DNA of 45,446 nucleotides. Origin: an uncultured Lachnospiraceae bacterium (GTDB lineage Bacteria; Bacillota; Clostridia; Lachnospirales; Lachnospiraceae). This document shows, piece after piece, positions 8,690-17,029 of this stretch. The first letter of the stretch is position 1. Each line of letters opens with the position of its first letter. The notes below the pieces were generated by a model, which saw only the letters and a program-made list of their open reading frames with translations, had not been told where the DNA came from and ran no database searches. The position numbers and the translations under genes are program-made. The stretch is taken from assembly GCA_910578085.1 (NCBI GenBank), contig CAJTPM010000027.1, positions 5,893 through 51,338 on the forward strand. The letters are read 5' to 3'.

Positions 8690-9742
8690 TCACGCAATCG
8701 CTTCCAGCACAACCCCATGAGCCACCCCCGGCACAGTCATCCCCTCATTGAAACTGGTCTTGGACAACAGCGCACCGGTAGGCACAAACAACACCCTTTT
8801 CCAAGTCCCGTCCTCCAGCATTTTCAGAATATAGGCCGAAAGCGTCACCGCACTGCAGCCGCAGCCGGAACCGCCGCTGCCCACATCCTGGACATTGCTG
8901 TCATAAATTTCAATGCCGCAGTCCATATGCTGCGCCTCGATATCAATATTTTTTTCCTTCAACAGATCAAGCAACGCCCTCTGCCCCACAAGCCCCAGGT
9001 CTCCGGTGATGATCTTATCATAATCCTCCGGCTTTCTGCCGAAATCCTGTAAGTTTGCGGCGATCAGATCACAGGCCGCCGGCGCCATGCAGGCGCCCAT
9101 ATTGAGCGAATCCTTAATGCCGTAATCCACGATCTTCCCGTTTGTGACACCGGTGATCCTTGCCCGGTTCCTTTTACTGACCTCTGAGGTCAATATAAAG
9201 GCGGCGCTGCCTGTCACCGTCCAGGTCGCCGAAGGCGGCCGCTGGTTGCCATAGGCCAGAGGATAACGGAATTCTTTCTCCGCACTGGCAAAATGACTGG
9301 ATGTGACACAGATGACATCTTCCGCCATACCGCCGGAAACCGCCATTGTACCGAGCCCCAGCGTCTCCCCGCAGGTGGAGCAGGCCCCGTAGACTCCCAT
9401 ATGAGGTATTCCAAAGGAAGCTGTCCCGAAGGAAGACGCCGTGGATTGACCGAGCAGGTCTCCCGCAAACAGATAGCGGATCTCCTCCGCCTTCATTCCG
9501 GCTTTACCGAGCGCCAACGTTACAGCCTCCTTCTGCAGAGTGCTCTCCGCCTCCTCCCAGGTCTTACAGCCGAACAGATCATCCTTTCCGATCATATCGA
9601 TCCGGTCTCCAAGTGGTCCTTCCCCCTCCTTGGTCCCCGCCACACAGGCGCTGGTCCTGATGTAAACCGATCTTGCCGGCACAAAGCTCTGGCTGCCCAC
9701 AGAAACGCCTCCTGTTCCTGCTTTTTTATTTTGCTGTCCCAT
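8690..9742 (-). CDS. spoVAD: Stage V sporulation protein AD
   Basis: A 350-residue thiolase-fold protein of the SpoVAD family, which binds dipicolinic acid as part of the spore membrane channel. Conserved blocks include AGTKEGEGPLG near the N-terminus, FGIPHMGVYGACSTCGE, and the C-terminal VGSGGSGCGCSA and MTVPGVAHGV. The start is the ATG at 9742, 6 bases after GGGAGG; the longer frame has no ribosome binding site. It is separated from spoVAC by about 9 kb of inserted genes and has its own forespore-type promoter at 9776-9806. Confidence 0.93.
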   Translation of the reverse strand: MGQQNKKAGTGGVSVGSQSFVPARSVYIRTSACVAGTKEGEGPLGDRIDMIGKDDLFGCKTWEEAESTLQKEAVTLALGKAGMKAEEIRYLFAGDLLGQSTASSFGTASFGIPHMGVYGACSTCGETLGLGTMAVSGGMAEDVICVTSSHFASAEKEFRYPLAYGNQRPPSATWTVTGSAAFILTSEVSKRNRARITGVTNGKIVDYGIKDSLNMGACMAPAACDLIAANLQDFGRKPEDYDKIITGDLGLVGQRALLDLLKEKNIDIEAQHMDCGIEIYDSNVQDVGSGGSGCGCSAVTLSAYILKMLEDGTWKRVLFVPTGALLSKTSFNEGMTVPGVAHGVVLEAIA

Positions 9743-9775
9743 AAAAAACCTCCCTGTACACACTTTCTTTTTTAA

Positions 9776-9806
9776 TAAAGTGCACAGAGAGGCCTGATTT
9801 TATACC
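9776..9806 (-). promoter_or_regulatory. Sigma-G/F-type promoter of spoVAD
   Basis: On the minus strand GGTATA (9801-9806) is 18 bases upstream of CACTTTA (9776-9782). The -10 is a weaker version of CATACTA, but the block GGTATAAAATCAGG is identical to the one before spoVAE, and both genes then share the leader AGGTTTTTTATGG. Confidence 0.6.
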
Positions 9807-9880
9807 TTTTTCCATGGATCTCATCACGAAAACAGACCATTCACTCATGGCATAACCGCCTGACAGCAAACAGACGCAGA

Positions 9881-12163
9881 TCACTCCTTTGCCGCCTCAT
9901 TCCCACAGGAACTTAGCCACGCTTTCGTCAGTTTTTCCACCTTCTTCTCCCAGACATCTTCCCGGGGCACAAGCAGCGTATCTCCTGCATAGACTGTGTC
10001 CGGATCCTCTATTCCATTGAAAGCTGCAAGCATTCTCCAGTTTCCCGGACTTCCTGTGCGTTCTTTCGCCACACTCCACAGCTTATCTCCCGGTTTCAGC
10101 ATATACAGCTCTTCCGTTCCCTCCAACGGATAAAATCCTGTTTCAAGCAGATCCACAAATTCCCTGGAAGGATGAATGTTTGTCCCGCTTCTGGTAAAGA
10201 AAAACAGCCATTTTGCAGAAAAGTCTTCCGCCGAAGCTCCCTCCAGAGGCATAACGATCTTATTGCCAAGCATGTGACGCCCCTCCTTCATATAGCTGCG
10301 CAGATCCCTGTCCGGGATGCCCCCTTCCAGCCAGATCCGTTTGCCGTCCTGATATCGGACACGGTAACTGTCATCAAAGGGCAGATTTAAGGGACTGATT
10401 AACAGATCATAACAGGCCGGTATCGTTCTATACACGCTATGCGTAAAATATCTCACATACCAGTCCTCTCTGTCCAGCTCCTCCTCCCTGACTTTTGCCA
10501 GTGCAGTCTGTACATCCGCCTCCTTCCGGAATATGTAACACTCTTCCGTCCGGTCCAGATCCGGCAGTTCCTCCGCCAAAGCCTCTTCATCGATCGTATC
10601 CGATATGGAGATCCGCAGAGCATAACAGACACTTCCCTCCCCTTCCGGCAGGCTGACCTCCTCTATTTCCAGATATTCCGGCAAAAGCAATGCAAAATCC
10701 TCACACAGATAATAGTTGCTGCGCCCCGCTGATTCCGGCTTTTCTTTGATTCCAAGGGGCTCAAGCCCGCAGATATACACTGCCTCCTCCAGATCAAACT
10801 CCCAGTTGTTGCTGATATACTCCTGCGTATAATTTCCCGCCTCCCAGGCCGAGAGCTCTTCCTCCGAAAGCTCCAGAATATTTTCCTGGCGCATGGTTCC
10901 CTCAATGGTTCCCTTCAGATTCACACACTCTATGATATGGTGCTCCTCTGTGGGGGCAAAACCCATGTTTTCGGTGATCGCCATCGGCCTGTTTTTGTAA
11001 GGGCGGCCGTCCTCTCTGCACTTCGGGGCAGACTCTGCAAACTGCACCTTCCCCCTGTTTACGCACCGAAACAGATCCCCCCAGCTCAGTTCCGCGCAGA
11101 TTCCCGCCGGTTTCGTATCCCAGTTGGTCTTAGGATCTGTTCTCTGATTCACTGTCACTGTTCCATAATTTGTACAGTTTGCCAGGGAATAGTGCTGATC
11201 CCAACCGGATTCCTCTCTCCCGGTTGCTGCCCCATCCTCCCCGGAAGAAGTACGCTCCGGGGAAATATCGGAGCTGTCCTCCGAAGGCACGGCGAAATCA
11301 TTGTTCTGAACCAGCTCCTGCACGGAACTGGCCGGAGCATCCCCGTCTGTCTTATCCCGCAGCCAGGCGACAATGCCGCCCGCATACACTTCCCCTGTCA
11401 CATCCCCGTAATTGCGGCAGTTTATGATCGCACAGGTTTCCGGCATGTTCTCCCTGCGCTCTGCAGTGCCGCTGAACCCGGCAATCCCGCCGGCTTCGTA
11501 ACCATTCGTGGAACTGCCATATTCCCAGCCCTCGTATTCCCAGGTCTCCCCGGTCTCCAGAGAAATGACTTCCGCATAATTTGTGCAGTCTTCTATCAGC
11601 CCCAGATTATTCTCCACGATCCCGCCCGCATAATCATAACCTGTCACAGTTCCGTATACCTCACAGTCTCTGATCGTCCCGAAGTTATAATTGACGATCC
11701 CGCCGGAACCATAGGTTTTTATCGGTTTTATCTCGACCTCAAAGGTCAGATTTTCGATAACGCCGCCCTTCTCAAGCTTCAGAAACAAGGCCCGTCTGCC
11801 TGTAGAAACTTCTATCCTGTGCCCCTGCCCGTCCAGATTGCCGGCATATTCGCTCACAATATAGCCGCATTTCATCGTCACATCCGTCTCTAACACCGCA
11901 TCCAGCTCACTTTCTCCGTCTGCTACATACCGTAAAAATGCCAGCCAGTCCCTGTCATTGCAGACATGAAAGACGCCCTCCTCATCCATTGTGCCGTAAT
12001 CGGAAACCATCTCCGGCAGCATCCCGGCAGAGGGATCCCGCCCCGGCTTATTTTCGAACCATACCAGAATGAGAAAAAGCACCCCCACAGCGCCGGCCGC
12101 CGCCATGACACAAGTCAGAATCACAAGGAAAAATACCCGCAGAATGCGCTTACGTTTTTTCAT
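9881..12163 (-). CDS. Membrane-anchored GLUG-like repeat protein with C-terminal LysM domain
   Basis: A 760-residue protein. One membrane segment lies near residues 9-33 after a basic start (MKKRKRI), so the body is outside the cytoplasm (or in the intermembrane space of a forespore). Residues about 110-420 contain repeated glycine-rich units such as GGIVNYNFGTIRDCEVYGTV and GGIAGF, resembling GLUG-type beta-helix repeats of surface proteins. A LysM module is at about 688-738 (MLKPGDKLWSVAKERTG, ending AGDTLLVP), predicting peptidoglycan binding. AAGGAG precedes the ATG. A sigma-A-like promoter is at 12281-12309. It lies between the inserted conflict cassette and spoVAD; its role in spores is only a guess. 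Confidence 0.75.
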   Translation of the reverse strand: MKKRKRILRVFFLVILTCVMAAAGAVGVLFLILVWFENKPGRDPSAGMLPEMVSDYGTMDEEGVFHVCNDRDWLAFLRYVADGESELDAVLETDVTMKCGYIVSEYAGNLDGQGHRIEVSTGRRALFLKLEKGGVIENLTFEVEIKPIKTYGSGGIVNYNFGTIRDCEVYGTVTGYDYAGGIVENNLGLIEDCTNYAEVISLETGETWEYEGWEYGSSTNGYEAGGIAGFSGTAERRENMPETCAIINCRNYGDVTGEVYAGGIVAWLRDKTDGDAPASSVQELVQNNDFAVPSEDSSDISPERTSSGEDGAATGREESGWDQHYSLANCTNYGTVTVNQRTDPKTNWDTKPAGICAELSWGDLFRCVNRGKVQFAESAPKCREDGRPYKNRPMAITENMGFAPTEEHHIIECVNLKGTIEGTMRQENILELSEEELSAWEAGNYTQEYISNNWEFDLEEAVYICGLEPLGIKEKPESAGRSNYYLCEDFALLLPEYLEIEEVSLPEGEGSVCYALRISISDTIDEEALAEELPDLDRTEECYIFRKEADVQTALAKVREEELDREDWYVRYFTHSVYRTIPACYDLLISPLNLPFDDSYRVRYQDGKRIWLEGGIPDRDLRSYMKEGRHMLGNKIVMPLEGASAEDFSAKWLFFFTRSGTNIHPSREFVDLLETGFYPLEGTEELYMLKPGDKLWSVAKERTGSPGNWRMLAAFNGIEDPDTVYAGDTLLVPREDVWEKKVEKLTKAWLSSCGNEAAKE

Positions 12164-12280
12164 CTTTTGCTCCTTATCAGTACGACAATTTAATCTATGG
12201 AACTCCCAGGAACGATCCCAGGGCCGTTAAAGCTTTTCTTTTACTCTATCCTGTGCTATTGTCCCTCTTTCATTATCAAC

Positions 12281-12309
12281 ATTATAATCGAAAGGAAATA
12301 AAAGAACAA
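12281..12309 (-). promoter_or_regulatory. Sigma-A-like promoter of the LysM gene
   Basis: On the minus strand TTGTTC (12304-12309) and TATAAT (12281-12286) are exactly 17 bases apart. It sits about 118 bases before the ATG and after the terminators of the preceding gene. Confidence 0.6.
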
Positions 12310-12327
12310 CAATGAAAAACCGGTGCA

Positions 12328-12383
12328 CAGGCTTCCTTCCACGCCTGAAAACAGGGTGGCGAACTCTCAAGTCCATCACCCTG
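12328..12383 (-). terminator. Tandem terminators after the AlbA/ATPase gene
   Basis: Reading the minus strand, CAGGGTG/CACCCTG (12352-12383) is followed by TTTTC, and CAGGC/GCCTG (12328-12347) is followed shortly by TTTTTC. Together they close the four-gene cassette. Confidence 0.6.
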
Positions 12384-12458
12384 CTCCATAAACCTGCCCC
12401 TCTGCTTGTGTCAAGTTAAGACTCATTCATTTTGAAAAACTAAATATTTGTCTTCTCA

Positions 12459-13949
12459 CTATGATTTTTTTCGCAAGCGGTATATCCTTGTCTTATTCCT
12501 TCCTATCGCTTCAACATCATCCATCACAGAGAGTATCTCTCTCGTCCTTGCCATGCTCAAACCCAGCAACTCTGCGATATCTCTGGTTTTTACTGTTTCA
12601 TTCCCCTGTAAATACAACCTGATTTTTTCTTGATTATTCCTTGTTTTTATCGCTTGCTTTTTATCGCTTGTTTTTATCACTTGTTTTTTATCGCTTGTTT
12701 TTATCGCTTGTTTTTTTATGAATTTTAAAGTTAGCGATGTCCTGTCCGGAGCAAAATCTTCTTTTATGTCAGGCTCTTCCCATCCCTCGTCTTCCCATAC
12801 ATTAAAGATATTAGGCACTCCGCTTCCCGCATGTTCACCAATATCTATCAGGTTAAACATTTTCATCAGGCTCTTATTTCTCGGATCAGATTTTCCTCCT
12901 CTGCGCATCTGCTCCTTCCCAGGTCTGATATAGCCAGGATTCTCAAATACAATTTTATTTTCCTCTTTCGTTATAAGAACGCCATATTTTCCATAAAAAT
13001 CTGTATTGATGATACAGTTCGCCAATGCTTCCCTAAGCGCCCTGTGAACGGGTGTATCATCAACCCGAAAACCACCCTCCATCCGAAATGGCACTTTGAT
13101 ATCTTTCGTAATCTTATTATATACACGAAAATAAAAGTCAAATACATTTCCCGACCACTCGCCGGATGATGATTGAAGCCTGTCTGTCCATCTGATTACC
13201 GTATCTGGATTTTCCCTGTAATCCAAAAAATATTCTGGAAAATATCTCACAATATCATACTCATTTCCAAACATAAGCATACCGGCCGCAGTGGGATGAA
13301 TCCTTTTATCATCTTTCGAAAAAACCGCTGCCCCGATTACCCTGAGATATTCCTTATCATCCAACCGCTCAAAAGGATGTCCTGGCTTAAAGGATTTATG
13401 GCTATTGCGATAACCGCGGATGGACTCCTGATTCAAATCTTCAATTTCAGCCTCCTCAAGCACTTCCATATCCATGGTTTCTTCTGCCTGATCCCGCAGC
13501 ATTGTTTTTACCTGCAATCTGGTACAGTGGTAATCTCCCTCCCAATTTCTGCGAAATGTCCCTCCAAACAGATCATCATTAATGTATACCGGCTTTTGCT
13601 CCCGCTTTGCGCCTGGCACCCAGATTACCATAATCACGTCATCTGCACCAGCTACTGAGAAAGTTTCCACATCATCGTCTTTCAAAAGATTGATGCTCAC
13701 CTTTTTACGGTTGTTAATCGTATCCCAGAAATCTTTCTTCAATTTTGCCGCATTTTTCAGCCCGGTTGTATGCCAATTGCCTGATTTATCCTCTTTTACC
13801 CCAAGAATAATAACGCCGCCATAGCAATTGGCAAAAGCAGAATACGTATCCCACAAACTATTAGGAAGTCCGCCTTCTGCCCTCTTTACTTCCCTGCGGT
13901 TATCTTCTTTGTAGGAATCAAATTTTGCCAATTCAAACAATTGCTCCAT
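12459..13949 (-). CDS. AlbA (Schlafen)-domain protein with GHKL ATPase domain and winged helix
   Basis: A 496-residue protein. The N-terminus (about 1-150) is an AlbA_2/Schlafen-type domain with the signature REVKRAEGGLP...SAFANCYGGVIILGV. A middle GHKL-like ATPase (about 290-400) shows REALANCIINTDFY with the N-box asparagine and GEHAGSG in the G-box. The C-terminus holds a tandem 9-residue repeat (KKQAIKTSD three times, DNA 12636-12716) and a winged helix-turn-helix (VKTRDIAELLGLSMARTRE). This architecture is common in putative regulators and defence islands. AAAGGAG lies 6 bases before the ATG at 13949. It follows the SMC-like ATPase by about 70 bases in the same direction and shares its low GC content, so it is probably part of the same unit. 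Domain calls are firm, function is not. Confidence 0.8.
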   Translation of the reverse strand: MEQLFELAKFDSYKEDNRREVKRAEGGLPNSLWDTYSAFANCYGGVIILGVKEDKSGNWHTTGLKNAAKLKKDFWDTINNRKKVSINLLKDDDVETFSVAGADDVIMVIWVPGAKREQKPVYINDDLFGGTFRRNWEGDYHCTRLQVKTMLRDQAEETMDMEVLEEAEIEDLNQESIRGYRNSHKSFKPGHPFERLDDKEYLRVIGAAVFSKDDKRIHPTAAGMLMFGNEYDIVRYFPEYFLDYRENPDTVIRWTDRLQSSSGEWSGNVFDFYFRVYNKITKDIKVPFRMEGGFRVDDTPVHRALREALANCIINTDFYGKYGVLITKEENKIVFENPGYIRPGKEQMRRGGKSDPRNKSLMKMFNLIDIGEHAGSGVPNIFNVWEDEGWEEPDIKEDFAPDRTSLTLKFIKKQAIKTSDKKQVIKTSDKKQAIKTRNNQEKIRLYLQGNETVKTRDIAELLGLSMARTREILSVMDDVEAIGRNKTRIYRLRKKS

Positions 13950-14019
13950 AATTACTCCTTTAAAAATTATCTTGAAATCTAAATCTGTTTCTAAAAGTTC
14001 TTGACATATCATCAGAATG

Positions 14020-16398
14020 CTATGCGAAATCTTTTTCTAAGAGTTCACGCCATTCAATCCCACGTCCATTTAACTTATACTTCAGCAACTTACTAATACG
14101 ATCATCACAAGTAATGAAAAATAACTGCTCCATGGTTGCTTTTGACGTCATTTGATACTTAAGTAAATCCATGAACGCAAGCATATTTACATCATCCATA
14201 CATGCAGTCAGGTCATCGATAAAAAATACCTTCATCTTTTCACGATCATTCCTTGCATTGATACCTGCAAAAAAATGAGCCAATATAAAGACACTAATCT
14301 GTCCATTACTTAAAACATTAACAATATTCTTACCCTTATCATCGACTAATGAGATTCCCTCATTTTCCTGGACGATGTTGATTCCCTCACTAGAATTTAA
14401 TCTTATCAGCTTATTATAGAACTTGCTAAGAGCCGGACCTACTTTTTTATACTCGTCTTTCGAAAGCTTCTCTACAATATCTCTGATATCGTTTGCTCTC
14501 TGAGATGCAATATCTTTCAGCTTTTGAAGTTTTTCTATGTCTGCATCAAGTTTCTGATTCTTCTTATTCTCCTCCTCCAGTTTCTGGTTCAGGTCAGCTA
14601 AAGTCTGATTCGCAAGAATACTGTCGATAGCATTAAGCTTTGACACAAGTAAATCATAAGAGAAATCCGAAACATCAAAAGATTTGGTAATAAGGTTATT
14701 CACCTTTGCAAATGTCTGTTGCACTGTTTCATTATCGAACTGGTAACCCAAAACCGTCAAAATCTTCTGATAATACCCTTTTATTTCCTGCTCTTTGGCT
14801 TCCTCTAAAAGTCCCTTCTCTACAGTAGCCAGTAATTTCCCCACACCTTCTGCAGTCAATTCTTCTACATTAATTTCTCCTTGGATTTCCTGTAAACTCT
14901 TAACCTCATCAAAATATGGTTGTATCTCATCCTTCAGATCTTTCAAGTCACTAATCTTATTTTGTAATATTTCCTTTTCTTTCTCCACTACAGTTTTCGT
15001 GTGATTAATGAGTGTCTGATAAAGCTTTTCGATCTCTGTCTGTAACAAGGTTTTATCTACTTCTTTTTTCTTTACAGCTTCCCCGTTCTGTCTAATATAC
15101 TCATCGGCTTCCTTAAGGATTAAATCTTCCTCCATGGTAGAAAATGACGCTGAACCACAAACGGGACATCGGACAATACCATTCTTTTTGAAAACAGCAT
15201 CTCTATGTTCAATCACCACTTGTTTATTCGCAGAAAGAGAGGATAACAGCTTCAGCATCTTATTATTCTTGGAAAGCAACTCTATCTCGTCAGAAAGAGC
15301 TTTCACCATTTTCTCTTTCTCTTTAATTTCCTTCTTATCCACATCAAAATCAGATTGCGTAAAGCCATCAATTTCTAAAGCAATCACTGATTCTCCATCC
15401 AGGAAAATCGTTTCCCTCAAAAGAGACAGCCCCTCCAATTTTCTAAGCTTCGTTTTAAGAATTGTAATTGCATCTGTATTATTGAAAAATCCAGCTCCCA
15501 CTGCACGTCGAATATTCTCTTTCTTCATCTCCCAGTAAGAAGCAATTTTTTTGATGACAGACTGCTGGATCTTCAAATTCTCATTTTCTACAAGTTTATA
15601 AATTTCTTCTTTCGCCACCTGGTAACCGCAATTTTCCACTTCCGTTTTCTGCGCAGTTAACTCCTCTTTATTAAGACCAGCAATCTCCGTCTTCTCACCC
15701 GGATAAAAAACAGGCAAAGGATATGAAACCTGTTTTGCATCCTCACGACTTTTCACCAACTGCTTTTTATGGTCCTCAATCACCTCCTGCGGTACCTTCT
15801 GATTCTTCTTATCCTCAATATAGCGATCCACATCCTCAGCAAAAAGAGCCAGATTCTCCGCAATCTGCTTCTGCCCATCATAATTCGTGATAAACTCACT
15901 GAAGAAATCATTTAGGTCCTTTCTCTTTTTACTTTGTACATTAAATGACTTCTGAACATCACAAAAATGAAAATTATAGAAACTATCTCCTACATATTCC
16001 CGGATAAATGCTTTTGCTACCTCTTCACTTTCATCGATTGTAACCTTAGATGACCCTGGATTTAATTCGTCCTTTGCCTGCTCTCTGCAAAGAATGGTCT
16101 CTTTTTCTCCATCAAATAGCCAGAGAACTACCCTGACCTTCGTTTTCGCTCCAGCATCCCGGTTCTTTAGGATGCCATCAGTATTCATCTTGCGCTCAGC
16201 ATCATTGGTACTTCTGGTATCAAAAGCAGTTTTTAATCTTCCGATATTGCCAGTCAGACACCACTCAATCGCATCGATCGTTGTCGTCTTTCCAATTCCA
16301 TTTGCAGCTGATAGAAGTACAACTGATTTATCCTTGAAATCAATAGTTTTATCGCGAAATCCTCTAAAATTTACCATTCTTATCTTACGAATTATCAT
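14020..16398 (-). CDS. SMC/Rad50-like ATPase of ABC-three-component system
   Basis: A 792-residue ABC-type ATPase. The N-terminal half carries Walker A ANGIGKTTT after the strand MVNFRGFRD, about residues 7-42. Long coiled coils flank a zinc-hook-like CPVCGS near residue 410 in a hinge. The C-terminal half shows a signature motif (VLSNGQISVFILA, near 697) and Walker B FFIDDLTACMDD near 725, where the second acidic residue is Asp instead of the usual Glu. In ABC-3C systems such ATPases are thought to sense invading DNA or its processing intermediates and trigger the effector. The start at 16398 overlaps the stop of the preceding gene (ATGA), implying coupled translation. Assignment to ABC-3C rests on gene order and architecture. 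Confidence 0.8.
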   Translation of the reverse strand: MIIRKIRMVNFRGFRDKTIDFKDKSVVLLSAANGIGKTTTIDAIEWCLTGNIGRLKTAFDTRSTNDAERKMNTDGILKNRDAGAKTKVRVVLWLFDGEKETILCREQAKDELNPGSSKVTIDESEEVAKAFIREYVGDSFYNFHFCDVQKSFNVQSKKRKDLNDFFSEFITNYDGQKQIAENLALFAEDVDRYIEDKKNQKVPQEVIEDHKKQLVKSREDAKQVSYPLPVFYPGEKTEIAGLNKEELTAQKTEVENCGYQVAKEEIYKLVENENLKIQQSVIKKIASYWEMKKENIRRAVGAGFFNNTDAITILKTKLRKLEGLSLLRETIFLDGESVIALEIDGFTQSDFDVDKKEIKEKEKMVKALSDEIELLSKNNKMLKLLSSLSANKQVVIEHRDAVFKKNGIVRCPVCGSASFSTMEEDLILKEADEYIRQNGEAVKKKEVDKTLLQTEIEKLYQTLINHTKTVVEKEKEILQNKISDLKDLKDEIQPYFDEVKSLQEIQGEINVEELTAEGVGKLLATVEKGLLEEAKEQEIKGYYQKILTVLGYQFDNETVQQTFAKVNNLITKSFDVSDFSYDLLVSKLNAIDSILANQTLADLNQKLEEENKKNQKLDADIEKLQKLKDIASQRANDIRDIVEKLSKDEYKKVGPALSKFYNKLIRLNSSEGINIVQENEGISLVDDKGKNIVNVLSNGQISVFILAHFFAGINARNDREKMKVFFIDDLTACMDDVNMLAFMDLLKYQMTSKATMEQLFFITCDDRISKLLKYKLNGRGIEWRELLEKDFA

Positions 16399-17027
16399 CT
16401 TTTCAGCCACCCCTTAATCATTTCGTAATCCGGTTCTCCAAAAGACTTATCCAATACCCCTTCTTTTTTATTTCTGTTCACTTTTTTCCTCTTCTTTTCC
16501 ATCAGCGCTAAAAGGCCCTCATCCTCCGGAAGCAACTGACCCAATCGCTTCATCTGCTCCACATCCGGCGCAAATGCATCTGTTGGAATCATATGGAACG
16601 GTAATTCAATAACCTCATCATCATCAATTACAATCCTATCCTTATCTGTCATATCTCCCTTAATGATGATCTTTCTTGATATTAACAAATTACCCTCAGG
16701 ACTCCTATCTGGAATCCCTTCGGAATAAACAATCAACTGTACAATATTATACTTTAACTTATGAATCGCTTCTGATTTGCCATTAATAATCGTAAATACA
16801 CGAATTCGATCATCCCAAACATCACATAAAGAATCTATTTCCGCCAAGTCCCCATTTAGAAGAAAAAACAATTCATCTCTTTGTTCGCTGATAAAAATAC
16901 TTAATAACTCTTTCGGTTTCTGATCTAAATCAAAAATATCTTCCAGATTAATTTCATATTTAGAAGCAATATCTCCAACAAGGAGATCTTTATAACCGTT
17001 TATCTTAAATTCTTCCTGTAAAATCAT
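16395..17027 (-). CDS. Middle component of ABC-three-component system (MC1-like)
   Basis: A 210-residue soluble acidic protein between effector and ATPase genes. It contains a central alpha/beta segment with KLKYNIVQLIVYSEG and RSPEGNLLISRKIIIKGD, and a basic tail (KKRKKVNRNKK). Size, position and this pattern suit the small middle components of ABC-3C systems, which bridge ATPase and effector. The start could be ATG 17027 or the GTG at 17033, which overlaps the upstream TGA as GTGA; GAGG lies just before. Both ends overlap neighbouring genes. Family assignment is an inference from context plus weak sequence resemblance. Confidence 0.6.
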   Translation of the reverse strand: MILQEEFKINGYKDLLVGDIASKYEINLEDIFDLDQKPKELLSIFISEQRDELFFLLNGDLAEIDSLCDVWDDRIRVFTIINGKSEAIHKLKYNIVQLIVYSEGIPDRSPEGNLLISRKIIIKGDMTDKDRIVIDDDEVIELPFHMIPTDAFAPDVEQMKRLGQLLPEDEGLLALMEKKRKKVNRNKKEGVLDKSFGEPDYEMIKGWLKR

Positions 17028-17029
17028 AA

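Larger units (their letters stand above)
12164..12458 (-). other. Intergenic region between LysM gene and conflict cassette
   Basis: About 295 bases without a gene. It holds two hairpin terminators of the upstream cassette and a promoter for the LysM gene, each listed separately. It marks a transcription boundary within the interrupted spoVA locus. Confidence 0.6.
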
